64,000 bases of DNA from Cytophagales bacterium (GTDB taxonomy: Bacteria; Bacteroidota; Bacteroidia; Cytophagales; Cyclobacteriaceae), in assembly GCA_022360055.1 (NCBI GenBank), contig JAKSDO010000282.1, positions 1-64,000 on the forward strand, in the 5' to 3' direction. Of this stretch, positions 17,901-26,214 are shown piece after piece (position 1 is the stretch's first letter; each line of letters starts with the position of its first letter). The notes beneath the pieces were generated by a model. The model saw nothing but the letters and a program-made list of their open reading frames with translations, had not been told where the DNA came from and ran no database searches. The position numbers were made by a program, and so were the translations under genes.

Positions 17901-18295
17901 TCGCCGGAAGACTATCTGTCGGTAATTATGTGTTCAACAATGTGAATGCGGAAAAAGCAGTATATGCCATGTTGTATAATCAATCGGGTTATTTATCGAA
18001 TATTGTCAAAACGGTGGAAGAAAGCCAATTCTTCAATGCGCAGTACAAAAGCGATTACTACCTGGAAAATGGGTCGTTTTTCCGAATGGATTACATCACG
18101 GCCGGCTATACCTTTAACCGCTTCTTTTCCGAAAAGATAAACGGCAGATTGAGCTTTACCGTACAAAACGCTTTCCTGATTACCAATTATACCGGTCTTG
18201 ATCCGGAGGTAACCGATGCCAAAAATCCGGGCATAGATAAGAATACGTATCCTCGTCCGAGGAACTATGTTGTTGGCCTAAGTTTGAATTTTTAA
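14960..18295 (+). CDS. SusC-like TonB-dependent outer-membrane transporter with STN domain
   Basis: A 1111-residue TonB-linked receptor that imports oligosaccharides with its SusD partner. Order: signal region (1-36), STN signalling domain (about 45-115, MTIKLKDASLKETFNWINDN), carboxypeptidase-like regulatory domain (about 120-200, RITGRVIADDEPEGMPGVN), plug (about 215-330, GYGVQKKEDATGSLVKVD and IRIRGGSSLRASNDPLIIID), then a ~780-residue beta barrel ending in an aromatic C-terminus (NYVVGLSLNF). The STN domain fits control through the upstream FecR/ECF pair. The associated SusD, SusE-like and two GH13 genes point to starch or malto-oligosaccharides. Confidence 0.95.
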   Translation: MKFEPLLKELMKYSLLGIFLQCMFLNMILASTTEAQRYQSVKEIYMTIKLKDASLKETFNWINDNTDLNFNYDNIHIDDLKTKINFQKNNASIEDLLLHISKKAKLKFKQVNDNISVDFMDQKNNEKEIEIVLQGIRITGRVIADDEPEGMPGVNILLQGSMTGTVTDLNGNYAIEVPDENAVLIYSSVGYITQEIAVGSQTVINLEMASDVTALKEIVVIGYGVQKKEDATGSLVKVDSEDFNKGAIASPQELLMGKVAGVVVSAPNGQPGGASTIRIRGGSSLRASNDPLIIIDGVPVDNNEVSGLSNPLSTINPNDIETFTVLKDASATAIYGSRASNGVIIITTKTGKKGQDTRISYNGNVSVGVPIEYVDVYSGDEYREVVTTNEDIPAVAQDLLGDEDTDWQKEIFRTAISTDHNLSITGTINDNLPYRASVGYINQNGILKETKMERTTLGIALDPAFFDDHLRLKVNLKGMNINNNFSNTGAIGNSILFDPTKPVRDENSPYGGYYAWTTSDGTPNFIANNNPVALIEQTENTSEILRSIGNAEVTYKFHFLPELKAHANFGYDYYRSKGIDHTDSTAAFAYRSRQTNVKSYEYIGQNELFDFYLNYTKNIDPINSTLDITAGYSWQHFYSEKENANRPWNMTDGVYVGADTVVNKTENYLVSFFGRINYTFMGRYLLTATLRQDGSSRFAEDNRWGFFPAVALAWQINEEAFLRNVDALNELKLRIGYGITGQQELSDGDWPLDYPAIASYNGSTSNAYYRFGNELYQLWKPEAYDPNIKWEETATKNIGLDFSFLDNRIGGSIDYYQRTTDDLLNEIPIPAGTNFANRVVTNVGSLENEGYEVALHGYPVSTEDMSLFIGVNFARNENRITKLTAFADPNYIGYEVGEIDGGSNNRVQINSVGYPTNTFFLFKQVYDADGNPIEGLYIDKTGEGGSVTGNDLNRYHLQTPAPDFNLGLSSRFDYKNFDMSFAGRLSVGNYVFNNVNAEKAVYAMLYNQSGYLSNIVKTVEESQFFNAQYKSDYYLENGSFFRMDYITAGYTFNRFFSEKINGRLSFTVQNAFLITNYTGLDPEVTDAKNPGIDKNTYPRPRNYVVGLSLNF

Positions 18296-18306
18296 GAAAA
18301 GATAAA

Positions 18307-19902
18307 ATGAAAAGTTTAAGATATATTCATATAGTTTTAATTGCATTGATACTCATCTCATGTGTGGATGATTTGGATGTTACTCCCATTGATCCGGATT
18401 CAACCGATGCGAGTACGGTTTTTTCCACGGAGGAAGGAACGAGAGGAGCGCTGGCAAAAATATATGCTTCATTTGCCTATAACGGCCAGGGCGACGGGAA
18501 GGAAGAAATCCAGGGAATACGGGAAGATTTCAGCAATTTTTTGCGCCAGTATTTTACACTTCAGGAGTGCACCACCGAAGAGGCCATCGTGTCGTGGGAC
18601 GACCAGACGATTAAAAATTTCCACTGGCACACCTGGGCCCCCAATGATGTATTTAACGAAGCCGTGTATTCCAGGATATACTTCTCCATAGCACTGGCAA
18701 ATGATTTCCTGAGAAACATTGACGGATCCGCTATGGATGATAATTCCAAAAAACTGTTCCGCGCGGAAGCCCGGTTTTTAAGAGCATTCGCATATTGGGT
18801 AGGCATTGATATGTACGGAAACATTCCATTGATCGATGAAAACGCTTCCTTGAGTGATCTGCCGGATCAATCGGACCGGGCGACACTATTTGCCTATGTC
18901 GAATCGGAACTTAAGGAATTGGAAACACTTATGGCAGAACCCAGGGCAAATGAAAACGGACGAGTAGACCGGGTTTCTGCATGGATGCTACTTGCAAAAT
19001 TATACCTGAACGCAGAAGTGTATATTCAGGCAGACAGGTATGCAGATGCCATGACCTATATAGAAAAAGTCATTGGCTCGGGCTATGCCCTTGACCCTGT
19101 TTATGAGGATATATTCAAGGCAGACAATTATAAAAGTTCTGAGATAATCTTCCCGCTTAAATATGACGGGATCTATAGCCAAAGCCACGGCACCACATTT
19201 ATAGTCCATGCCTCAAGCGGCGGTGGACTGGATGTAGCCGGCATTCGCGGTGTTGGAGGGACCGGATGGGGAGGTTATAGGGCCGTAAAAGAGCTGCCGG
19301 AGAAATTCGGGATAGATGAAAATGATTTTACATCCGAAAACCCCTTGCCGGAATTTCCGGATAGCAGGGCATTATTCTATTTCCATACGAATGATGCATG
19401 GGTATGGAGCATCGACAATGTAAATAACTTCACCGAAGGAATAGGCATCTATAAATACAGTAACCTGAATTCCGACGGAAGCCAGGCTGAGAATTATAAC
19501 GCTGACTTTGTGAGTATCGATTTCCCGATGTTCCGCCTCGCTGACGCCTTCCTAATGTACGCCGAAGCATTTATACGAGGCGGCGGTGGCAACCAGGCCA
19601 ACGCCATAAAGTATATAAATGACCTGAGGGAACGCGCTTACGGGGATGATCGCGCGAATATAAATGCCGATGACCTCACCCTTGATTTTATCCTGGAAGA
19701 GCGAGGCAGGGAGTTGTACTGGGAGTGTCAAAGGAGAACCGACCTTATCCGATTTGGAAAATATTCCAGCGATAGCTATGTCTGGGAATGGAAGGGCAAT
19801 GTAAAGGAAGGTGCCGGATTTGATTCGCACAGGGCATTGTTCCCGATACCGGCCGCCCAGTTGGCCGCCAACCCTAAATTGGTGCAAAACGATGGTTATT
19901 AA
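18307..19902 (+). CDS. SusD-like glycan-binding lipoprotein
   Basis: A 531-residue outer-surface lipoprotein forming the lid over SusC. The lipobox LILISC gives an acceptor Cys near residue 19. The RagB/SusD fold shows TPR-like segments (AEARFLRAFAYWVGIDMYGNIPL), the typical RVDRVSAWMLLAKLYLNAEVY and the C-terminal FILEERGRELYWECQRRTDLIRFG with FPIPAAQLAANPKLVQNDGY. It starts 11 bp after the SusC stop, so both are co-translated from one message. Confidence 0.95.
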   Translation: MKSLRYIHIVLIALILISCVDDLDVTPIDPDSTDASTVFSTEEGTRGALAKIYASFAYNGQGDGKEEIQGIREDFSNFLRQYFTLQECTTEEAIVSWDDQTIKNFHWHTWAPNDVFNEAVYSRIYFSIALANDFLRNIDGSAMDDNSKKLFRAEARFLRAFAYWVGIDMYGNIPLIDENASLSDLPDQSDRATLFAYVESELKELETLMAEPRANENGRVDRVSAWMLLAKLYLNAEVYIQADRYADAMTYIEKVIGSGYALDPVYEDIFKADNYKSSEIIFPLKYDGIYSQSHGTTFIVHASSGGGLDVAGIRGVGGTGWGGYRAVKELPEKFGIDENDFTSENPLPEFPDSRALFYFHTNDAWVWSIDNVNNFTEGIGIYKYSNLNSDGSQAENYNADFVSIDFPMFRLADAFLMYAEAFIRGGGGNQANAIKYINDLRERAYGDDRANINADDLTLDFILEERGRELYWECQRRTDLIRFGKYSSDSYVWEWKGNVKEGAGFDSHRALFPIPAAQLAANPKLVQNDGY

Positions 19903-19926
19903 TATTGGACTTCAAAAGGCAAAAAG

Positions 19927-20016
19927 ATGCAACCGGTTGGACCGGAGCAATTTCAGGACACACAAGAGCATGACGATATTACTCTGTGCGTCAGCAAACT
20001 ATAAAAATATAAACAG
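19927..20016 (+). repeat. Start-codon repeat, type A, copy A4, upstream of SusE-like gene
   Basis: A 90-bp unit beginning ATGCAACCGG (one change from ATGAAACCGG) and ending ATAAACAG before the gene start at 20017. The left hairpin is CCGGT-TGG-ACCGG. The right stem GACACACA...TGTGCGTC has one mismatch. Its own frame stops at TAA after 25 codons. Without it, the SusE start would lie 24 bp after the susD stop, a normal operon gap with AAAAGG as a possible ribosome site. Confidence 0.9.
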
Positions 20017-21387
20017 ATGAAATCAATTTTTAAATATATATTTATTTTCACCGCACTGATCCTGATCAATGCAGCATGTGAAAATGAGAACGTTAAGCCG
20101 ATATTAGGTGATAGCAGCACATTTGTGCGCCCGGAGTTAACGAATGCTCCTACTTCCGAGCCCAAAGTATTACTGCCGGAAGAGGCCCTTGAATTATATG
20201 AAGAGTTCGAATGGACAAAGGCGGATTACGGATTACCGCTTTCGACAAACTATATCCTTGCCGTAGATACTTCCGAAGCATTCACTTCTCCAGTGGTTTT
20301 GGGTTCCGGCCTCATGACATCCATACAGGTAACCGTGGAGGAATTCAACAGTGCCTTACTGAAACTTGGATTGCCCGGATTTGTAGAATCATCGGTAAAG
20401 GTCCGGATCCTATCTGCTGTAGACGGTCAGGGCATTGATACGCTGCATTCCTCATCGATCACCAGAACAGCGACAACTTACCAAAACAGTACGTGCGGAG
20501 ATTTTTGTACCGTAGGTTTGATCGGCAGCGCTACTCCGGGAGACTGGAATACGGATACGGACATGAGGATCTCCGACCCCGAGAGAAAGGACCTGAATAC
20601 ATGGACACTTACCGTATACCTCAAAGCCGGAGAAGCAAAATTCAGGGCCGAAGACGATTGGGCCGATAACTGGGGAGCCGGCGATTATCCTTCCGGCACC
20701 GCCACTCAGGACGGCCCAAACATTCCTGTTCCCGCCGATGGCTATTATACGGTCGTTTTTAACGACCAGTCAGGAGCATATTCCTTTACTGAAGTAGCGA
20801 CCAAAGATTTCACAACGGTAGGAATCATAGGCAGTGCAACGGACGGCGGATGGGACGCTGATACGGATCTTACCCGGGATGCGTTTAATCCTCACATCTG
20901 GACAGGCGAAATCACACTCGCCGATGGAGAGGCAAAATTCAGGGCGGAAGACGACTGGGCCGATAACTGGGGCAATGAATCTTATCCTTCCGGCTTTGGT
21001 GTAGGAAACGGTCCCAATATACCTGTGAAGGCCGGAACATACTACGCTTGGTTCAATGATGCTACGGGCGAATATGCGTTTATGAGCACGGACAGTCGTG
21101 ATCCTTACAACACAATCGGCATCATCGGAAGCGCTACAAAAAATGGTTGGGATTCGGATCAGGATCTTATTAAAAACCCATTCAACCCATACAGATATTC
21201 ATTGGTGGTATCCTTAACCGAAGGTGAAGCAAAATTCAGGGCCGAAGACGATTGGGCCGATAATTGGGGTGGTGTTGATTTCCCATCCGGAGTAGGCGCC
21301 AAAGACGGTCCGAACATTGCCCTGAAAGAAGGTAAATACACGATTCATTTCCATAGTGGCACGGGCGAATATACATTTCTTAAATAA
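20017..21387 (+). CDS. SusE-like surface lipoprotein with three starch-binding repeats
   Basis: A 456-residue lipoprotein (lipobox LINAAC, Cys21). The N-terminal SusE-type domain (about 35-160) contains PKVLLPEEALELYEEFEWTKA. Three C-terminal CBM repeats follow with an exact 99-residue (297-bp) period, each with (T)VG(I/L)IGSAT...W and the invariant block GEAKFRAEDDWADNWG. They resemble the starch-binding modules of SusE/SusF. Near identity of the block at DNA level indicates recent duplication or gene conversion. It probably binds malto-oligosaccharide at the cell surface and boosts SusCD uptake. The start codon is the end of repeat A4. Confidence 0.9.
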   Translation: MKSIFKYIFIFTALILINAACENENVKPILGDSSTFVRPELTNAPTSEPKVLLPEEALELYEEFEWTKADYGLPLSTNYILAVDTSEAFTSPVVLGSGLMTSIQVTVEEFNSALLKLGLPGFVESSVKVRILSAVDGQGIDTLHSSSITRTATTYQNSTCGDFCTVGLIGSATPGDWNTDTDMRISDPERKDLNTWTLTVYLKAGEAKFRAEDDWADNWGAGDYPSGTATQDGPNIPVPADGYYTVVFNDQSGAYSFTEVATKDFTTVGIIGSATDGGWDADTDLTRDAFNPHIWTGEITLADGEAKFRAEDDWADNWGNESYPSGFGVGNGPNIPVKAGTYYAWFNDATGEYAFMSTDSRDPYNTIGIIGSATKNGWDSDQDLIKNPFNPYRYSLVVSLTEGEAKFRAEDDWADNWGGVDFPSGVGAKDGPNIALKEGKYTIHFHSGTGEYTFLK

Positions 21388-21399
21388 ATCTGATTTCGC

Positions 21400-21426
21400 G
21401 GAGGCCGCCGGCTATGGGCGGCCTCC
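21400..21426 (+). other. Intercistronic hairpin
   Basis: GGAGGCCGCC (21400-21409) pairs perfectly with GGCGGCCTCC (21417-21426), loop 7 nt, 12 bp after the SusE-like stop. There is no T run, so it is more likely an mRNA-stabilising or processing hairpin that keeps surface-protein message in excess of amylase message than a full terminator. Confidence 0.65.
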
Positions 21427-21465
21427 CAATTCCATTATCGGAACGATCGCGTCAAACCCTTCTTT

Positions 21466-24315
21466 ATGAACACTCATTACAGCCTAAAACTGCGTGTGCT
21501 GTCGGCCCTGTCGATCTTGATATTCTACGGCTTAAATCCGGCGTTCGGACAAAAGCAAAACATCAAACCAACGATTGAGCCGGCTATATTCAGCGCCAAC
21601 ACCGAAATTACCATTACCTACGATGTAACAGGTAGTGTGCTTGCAAACCTACACAATGCCTGGATATGGGTCTGGATCCCAAATAAGGATATTGATGCCA
21701 AATACAATATAAATCCGGCCGGCGATGACCCAACACTGACGGAAAACGCGAAATTCTCTAAATCAACTTCCGGCGACAGAACAACATTTAGCATCACATT
21801 CATTCCCCTGGACTTCTTTGGCACTGATATCGGCGAAGAAAAGCAGTTGGGTGTGTTGCTGAAAGGTAATGACTGGAATGATGGACAAACTACGGACTAT
21901 GTTGTTGACCTGGCTCGGGAAAATGAATTCAGGGTAATCCTGACCAGGCCGGAATTTAACCCGGTATTCGTTGATGCTAATGGAAAAATAAGCATAGAGG
22001 CCATATCCAGTGAAAATGCGGATTATACGTTGAGCATAAATGGACATCAGGTAGATTCAAAAACCGGCGGCAAGGAATATTCTTACAGCCATCGGGTCAC
22101 TGAAACCGGCGGCAAGGTAGATGGCTCGCTCACAGTCATCAATGTCCGGACCGATCAAGATACGACAATTAACATCGGTTACATCATTCGCACAGCCACG
22201 ATCGTGCTGCCAAAGCCGGAGGGTATCCTACCAGGCATCAACTACCAAGAGGGAGATGACACAAAAGCAACGCTTTGCCTGCTGGCACCCATGAAATCTT
22301 CGGTGTTTGTATTGGGAGAGTTTAATGACTTCACAATTTCACAGGCGTACAGAATGTATCGGGACGGCGAATATTTCTGGCTGGAAATCAATGGGTTAAC
22401 CCCCCAAAAAGAATATGCTTTTCAATACCTGGTCGATGAGGACGTGTATGTGGCCGACCCTTATGCAGATAAAATCCTCGATCCGGACGATCAATATATT
22501 CCTTCCGGCATCTATCCCGATCTGCAAGATTATCCAAAAGAAGCATTAAAAAGTAAATGGTACTTCAACCGGCTTGCTGTACTCAAAACCGGCCAGACCG
22601 GTTTTGCCTGGCAAAACGATAATTACACAAGGCCGAAAAAAGCGCATTTGATCATTTATGAATTGCTGATACGCGATTTCTTTGGCGACAATGATAAAAG
22701 CTATGACCGTCTGATAGACACCCTCAGCTATTTCAAAAATCTGGGAATAAATACCATTGAATTAATGCCCATTCAGGAATTTAACAGCAACAGTTCCTGG
22801 GGATATAATCCCACCTTCATGTTTGCGCCTGATAAAGCTTACGGCACAAAGAACAAATTAAAGGAATTCATTGACGCAGCACATAAAAATGGAATCGCAG
22901 TCGTTCTGGATATTGTCTTTAATCACCAGGACATTCCAAATCCTTATGCCACGATGTATTTTGATTTTACAGTATTCCGGCCAACACCTGATAATCCCTG
23001 GTTTAATGTCCATGCCACGCATCCGTTTTCGGTATTTTCCGATATGAATCACGAAAGCGAATATACCAAACATTTTGTGGATACCACACTTCATTACTGG
23101 ATCAGCGAATATCATGTGGACGGATTCAGATTTGACCTTTCCAAGGGTTTTACCCAAACACAGTCCGGTTCTGACGTGGGCAAGTGGGGACAAAAAGATC
23201 AATCGAGAATTGATATTCTCATGAGAATGGCTGACAAAGTTTGGAGTTATGCTCCCGATACCTGGCTGATCCTGGAGCATTTCGCCGACAACTCAGAAGA
23301 ACGAATATTGGCTGATCATGGCTTTATGCTCTGGGGAAATACGCACGGAGCTTACAAAGAAGCGATCCTCGGCAATCATGAAAATGACAAATCAGACCTG
23401 AGCTGGGGTTACGCTCCCGAACGGGGATTTGAGGACTTCAATCTGGTCACATACATGGAAAGCCACGACGAAGAGCGGCAAATGTACGAGGCATTGCAGT
23501 ACGGCAATTCACATGGCGATTATTCGGTCAAAAATAAAAACACGGCTTTGGACCGCATAAAAGCGGCATCGGCTTTTTTTTACACCTTACCAGGGCCCAA
23601 GATGTGCTGGCAATTTGGCGAACTGGGCTATGATATAAGCATTGAAGAAAATGGCCGAACAGGTGAAAAACCCGTATTATGGGAATACTACGAAGATGTC
23701 GAACGAAGAAGACTTCATGATCTGAAAGCGGAGCTCATCAAATTCAGGACGGAGAATGATATCTTTGAGACCGGCGATTTTAGGTGGTCGCCCGAAGGAG
23801 AAGTGAAAAGAATTGAGATCGGCAATGACAATACGAATATGCTGATCATAGGGAACTTCGCCGTTACCTCAAAAATAGTAGCAGGCAATTTCCATAAACC
23901 AGGGATCTGGTACGACTTCTTTACAGGAGATTCGTTTGAGATTAGCGATACCGGTATCGAGTTGCATTTTGAACCCGGCGAATTTCATATTTACACCACG
24001 AAGAAAATAGAAGGCATAAAAACAGACCTCGTCCCCTGGAAATCGAATTTTGTCATTGCCGCATCGGATGATGAACTCCGCAGCAAAACTGCAATTTTTC
24101 CAAATCCGGTAGAGGATGTCTTACAGGTGAACGGCATTCCCGCAGGGTCTTATGAACTGAAGATTGTGGATATTCACGGAAGAGTTTTAAGGCAGCGACA
24201 AATCCGTATAGACAATATCTTTCAACTGGATATCGGCAGGCTCCCCGGAGGAATTTATCACCTGACAATTTTAAATCATTTGCATGGTTTTAATTATAAA
24301 GTTTTAAAGATTTAA
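21466..24315 (+). CDS. Secreted CBM48-GH13 alpha-amylase with T9SS sorting domain
   Basis: A 949-residue amylase/pullulanase-type enzyme. Signal peptide 1-29 (ends AFGQ); an N-terminal beta domain; an Ig/CBM48-like domain near 265-345 (TLCLLAPMKSSVFVLGEFND); the GH13 barrel at about 385-800 with the expected nucleophile Asp557 (VDGFRFDLSKG), acid/base Glu604 (WLILEHF) and transition-state Asp668 (MESHDEER). The last ~80 residues (FPNPVEDVLQVNG ... GGIYHLTI) are a type A T9SS C-terminal domain, so the enzyme is sent through the type IX system to the surface or medium. The lone GH13 region-I histidine is in VFNHQ. It probably makes oligosaccharides for SusCD. Confidence 0.92.
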   Translation: MNTHYSLKLRVLSALSILIFYGLNPAFGQKQNIKPTIEPAIFSANTEITITYDVTGSVLANLHNAWIWVWIPNKDIDAKYNINPAGDDPTLTENAKFSKSTSGDRTTFSITFIPLDFFGTDIGEEKQLGVLLKGNDWNDGQTTDYVVDLARENEFRVILTRPEFNPVFVDANGKISIEAISSENADYTLSINGHQVDSKTGGKEYSYSHRVTETGGKVDGSLTVINVRTDQDTTINIGYIIRTATIVLPKPEGILPGINYQEGDDTKATLCLLAPMKSSVFVLGEFNDFTISQAYRMYRDGEYFWLEINGLTPQKEYAFQYLVDEDVYVADPYADKILDPDDQYIPSGIYPDLQDYPKEALKSKWYFNRLAVLKTGQTGFAWQNDNYTRPKKAHLIIYELLIRDFFGDNDKSYDRLIDTLSYFKNLGINTIELMPIQEFNSNSSWGYNPTFMFAPDKAYGTKNKLKEFIDAAHKNGIAVVLDIVFNHQDIPNPYATMYFDFTVFRPTPDNPWFNVHATHPFSVFSDMNHESEYTKHFVDTTLHYWISEYHVDGFRFDLSKGFTQTQSGSDVGKWGQKDQSRIDILMRMADKVWSYAPDTWLILEHFADNSEERILADHGFMLWGNTHGAYKEAILGNHENDKSDLSWGYAPERGFEDFNLVTYMESHDEERQMYEALQYGNSHGDYSVKNKNTALDRIKAASAFFYTLPGPKMCWQFGELGYDISIEENGRTGEKPVLWEYYEDVERRRLHDLKAELIKFRTENDIFETGDFRWSPEGEVKRIEIGNDNTNMLIIGNFAVTSKIVAGNFHKPGIWYDFFTGDSFEISDTGIELHFEPGEFHIYTTKKIEGIKTDLVPWKSNFVIAASDDELRSKTAIFPNPVEDVLQVNGIPAGSYELKIVDIHGRVLRQRQIRIDNIFQLDIGRLPGGIYHLTILNHLHGFNYKVLKI

Positions 24316-24319
24316 ACAG

Positions 24320-24409
24320 ATGAAACCGGTAGGATCGGAGCAATTTCACGACACATACAAGCATGATGATACTTCTCTGGGTGTCAGCAAACTATAAAAA
24401 TATAAACAG
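24320..24409 (+). repeat. Start-codon repeat, type A, copy A5 (first of A-B-A array)
   Basis: A 90-bp unit starting ATGAAACCGG. Only 4 bp (ACAG) separate it from the stop codon of the upstream amylase, so its first ATGAAA sits where the next gene of the operon would be expected to start. Left hairpin CCGGT-AGG-ATCGG (one G-T pair). Right stem weaker (GACAC...GTGTC). Its own frame ends at TAA after 25 codons. Confidence 0.9.
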
Positions 24410-24500
24410 ATGAAACAGGCCATGCCTGAGATAATTATTGAGATACACAAGATCATGATGATCAACGGCGCATGGTCAGGTTTCTGCAAATTTTAAACAG
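24410..24500 (+). repeat. Start-codon repeat, type B, copy B3 (middle of A-B-A array)
   Basis: A 91-bp type B unit joined to type A units on both sides exactly at ATGAAA. Left hairpin CAGGC-CAT-GCCTG. Where copies B1/B2 have TGG TGA, this one has TGG TCA, so its frame runs 28 codons to TAA. That the two subtypes alternate at a shared ATGAAA junction shows they are interchangeable units of one system. Confidence 0.92.
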
Positions 24501-24590
24501 ATGAAACCGGTATGACCGGAGCAAATTTAGGACACACACGAGCATGATGATACTTCTCTGGATGTCAGCAAACTATAAAAATATAAACAG
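24501..24590 (+). repeat. Start-codon repeat, type A, copy A6 (last of A-B-A array)
   Basis: A 90-bp type A unit ending directly before the ATGAAA start of the GH13 lipoprotein gene at 24591. Left hairpin CCGGT-ATG-ACCGG; the loop change makes TGA and ends the unit's own frame after four codons. Confidence 0.92.
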
Positions 24591-26210
24591 ATGAAATACC
24601 TATTGGTTCTATTGACAGCGGCGGCCTGTTTGGCGTGCGATTCCACAAAAGCCCCCCGGCACGCTGCAACTTCGCACGAACATGAAGTAGCCTCGTGGCC
24701 AAACGTGGTAATGTATGAGATCTTTGTACAGTCCTATGCGGATTCCGATGGTGATGGAATTGGCGATATTAAAGGAATGACCGGCAAACTGGACTATTTG
24801 CAGGACCTTGGGATAAAAGGCATTTGGCTTATGCCCATAATGCCCTCTCCCTCCTATCATAAGTACGATGTCACCGACTATTACGACATCCACCCTGATT
24901 ACGGAACGATGGAAGACTTTAAGATTTTTTTGGCGGAAGCCCACAAAAGGGATATTAAAATTGTCATCGATATGATCATCAATCATTCAAGCAATCTACA
25001 TCCCTGGTTTTTGGATTCCCAAAAAGGTGAAGATGCAGAATACAGAGACTATTATACTTGGTTGACCGATGAGGAGATCGAACAATTCAGTTCGATAGAA
25101 AAGGAAGCCACCGGCGATTCGTATAACGTTACCCAATGGCATAGCGCTGAAGGTAACGACAAAAAATTCTATGGATTTTTCACGGGTATGATGCCGGATT
25201 TGAATTATGACAACGAAAAGGTCCGTGAGGAGGTAATTGAGATAGGACGTTACTGGCTTGAAGATGTCGGCGTAGACGGTTTCCGGCTGGATGCCGCCAA
25301 GCATATTTACGAAGACTCCAGGGTAAAAGACAACCGGAAATGGTGGAAGGTATACAGAGCTGAGCTTGAAAAGGTAAAGCCCGATAATTACCTGGTAGGC
25401 GAAGTATGGGACAATGCAGGGTTTGTGGCTCCATTCCTCCACGGGTTGCCGGCACTTTTTAATTTCGACCTGGCATTCAGTATGCTGGAATCGATAAAAC
25501 GCGAAAAAAGTGTCACAGCATTTATTTCGGAACACTCCTGGGAGGTTGATGAAAGCATTTCCTTTGAGGCCGGTTACATTAAAAACCAACAAGTTTATCG
25601 AAATGAAACCACGGATTACGAGGATGCCGTCTTCCTGAGCAACCACGATCAAAACAGGATCCTGAGTGTTTTGGGTGAGAACATCAATAAAGGAAAACTG
25701 GCGGCTTCCATCCTGCTCACCATGCCCGGAACACCTTACATTTACTATGGAGAAGAAATTGGCATGTTGGGGATGAAACCGGATCCCAACATAAGGGAAC
25801 CATTTTTATGGAATGCCCGGCGCGAAGACCAGGAGCGTACCGAATGGATCGATCCTGAATATACGACCGACGAAACTGTCGTTCCCCTTCGAATACAAAT
25901 GAATGACAAATCGTCCATCTATCATCACTATAAATCCCTGATTTACACACGCAACAGGTCCGGGGCGCTTACTTACGGCGATTTTTCTAACGCCCACTAC
26001 GGCAATGGAGATTTAATTTCGTTTTACAGAAAAAATGAAGAAGATACATTACTGATTGTCCACAATCTTACAAACCGTCTTATCCCAGTTCAGTTGGCGC
26101 TCAAAGATGAAGCCTTTAAAGAGGTTATTTTCAGTACATGTGACGAGCAGTTAAATGATTCAGGATTTGATTTAAAGCCTTATTCATCCATCGTACTTGC
26201 CGGGAGATAA
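24591..26210 (+). CDS. Lipoprotein GH13 alpha-amylase/alpha-glucosidase
   Basis: A 539-residue GH13 enzyme with lipobox AACLAC (Cys near 16). Barrel motifs: IVIDMIINHSS (region I), DGFRLDAAKH with nucleophile Asp234, LVGEVWD with acid/base Glu271 and LSNHDQNR with Asp353. The N-terminal YEIFVQSYADSDGDGIGDIKGMTGKLDYL with a calcium-site-like DSDGDGIGD is typical of oligo-1,6-glucosidase/trehalose-synthase/maltogenic-type subfamilies. It probably degrades malto-oligosaccharides in the periplasm or at the outer-membrane surface. It is the last enzyme of the SusCD locus and is separated from its operon partner by the 271-bp A-B-A repeat array. Confidence 0.92.
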   Translation: MKYLLVLLTAAACLACDSTKAPRHAATSHEHEVASWPNVVMYEIFVQSYADSDGDGIGDIKGMTGKLDYLQDLGIKGIWLMPIMPSPSYHKYDVTDYYDIHPDYGTMEDFKIFLAEAHKRDIKIVIDMIINHSSNLHPWFLDSQKGEDAEYRDYYTWLTDEEIEQFSSIEKEATGDSYNVTQWHSAEGNDKKFYGFFTGMMPDLNYDNEKVREEVIEIGRYWLEDVGVDGFRLDAAKHIYEDSRVKDNRKWWKVYRAELEKVKPDNYLVGEVWDNAGFVAPFLHGLPALFNFDLAFSMLESIKREKSVTAFISEHSWEVDESISFEAGYIKNQQVYRNETTDYEDAVFLSNHDQNRILSVLGENINKGKLAASILLTMPGTPYIYYGEEIGMLGMKPDPNIREPFLWNARREDQERTEWIDPEYTTDETVVPLRIQMNDKSSIYHHYKSLIYTRNRSGALTYGDFSNAHYGNGDLISFYRKNEEDTLLIVHNLTNRLIPVQLALKDEAFKEVIFSTCDEQLNDSGFDLKPYSSIVLAGR

Positions 26211-26214
26211 GATA

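Noticed and set aside
24320-24590. Repeat units as integron attC sites
   Set aside because: No integrase, no cassettes bounded on both sides, and units lie only upstream of genes and joined at ATGAAA.
24320-24590. Repeat array as a CRISPR
   Set aside because: Units are contiguous with no spacers and alternate between two sequences; no cas genes nearby.
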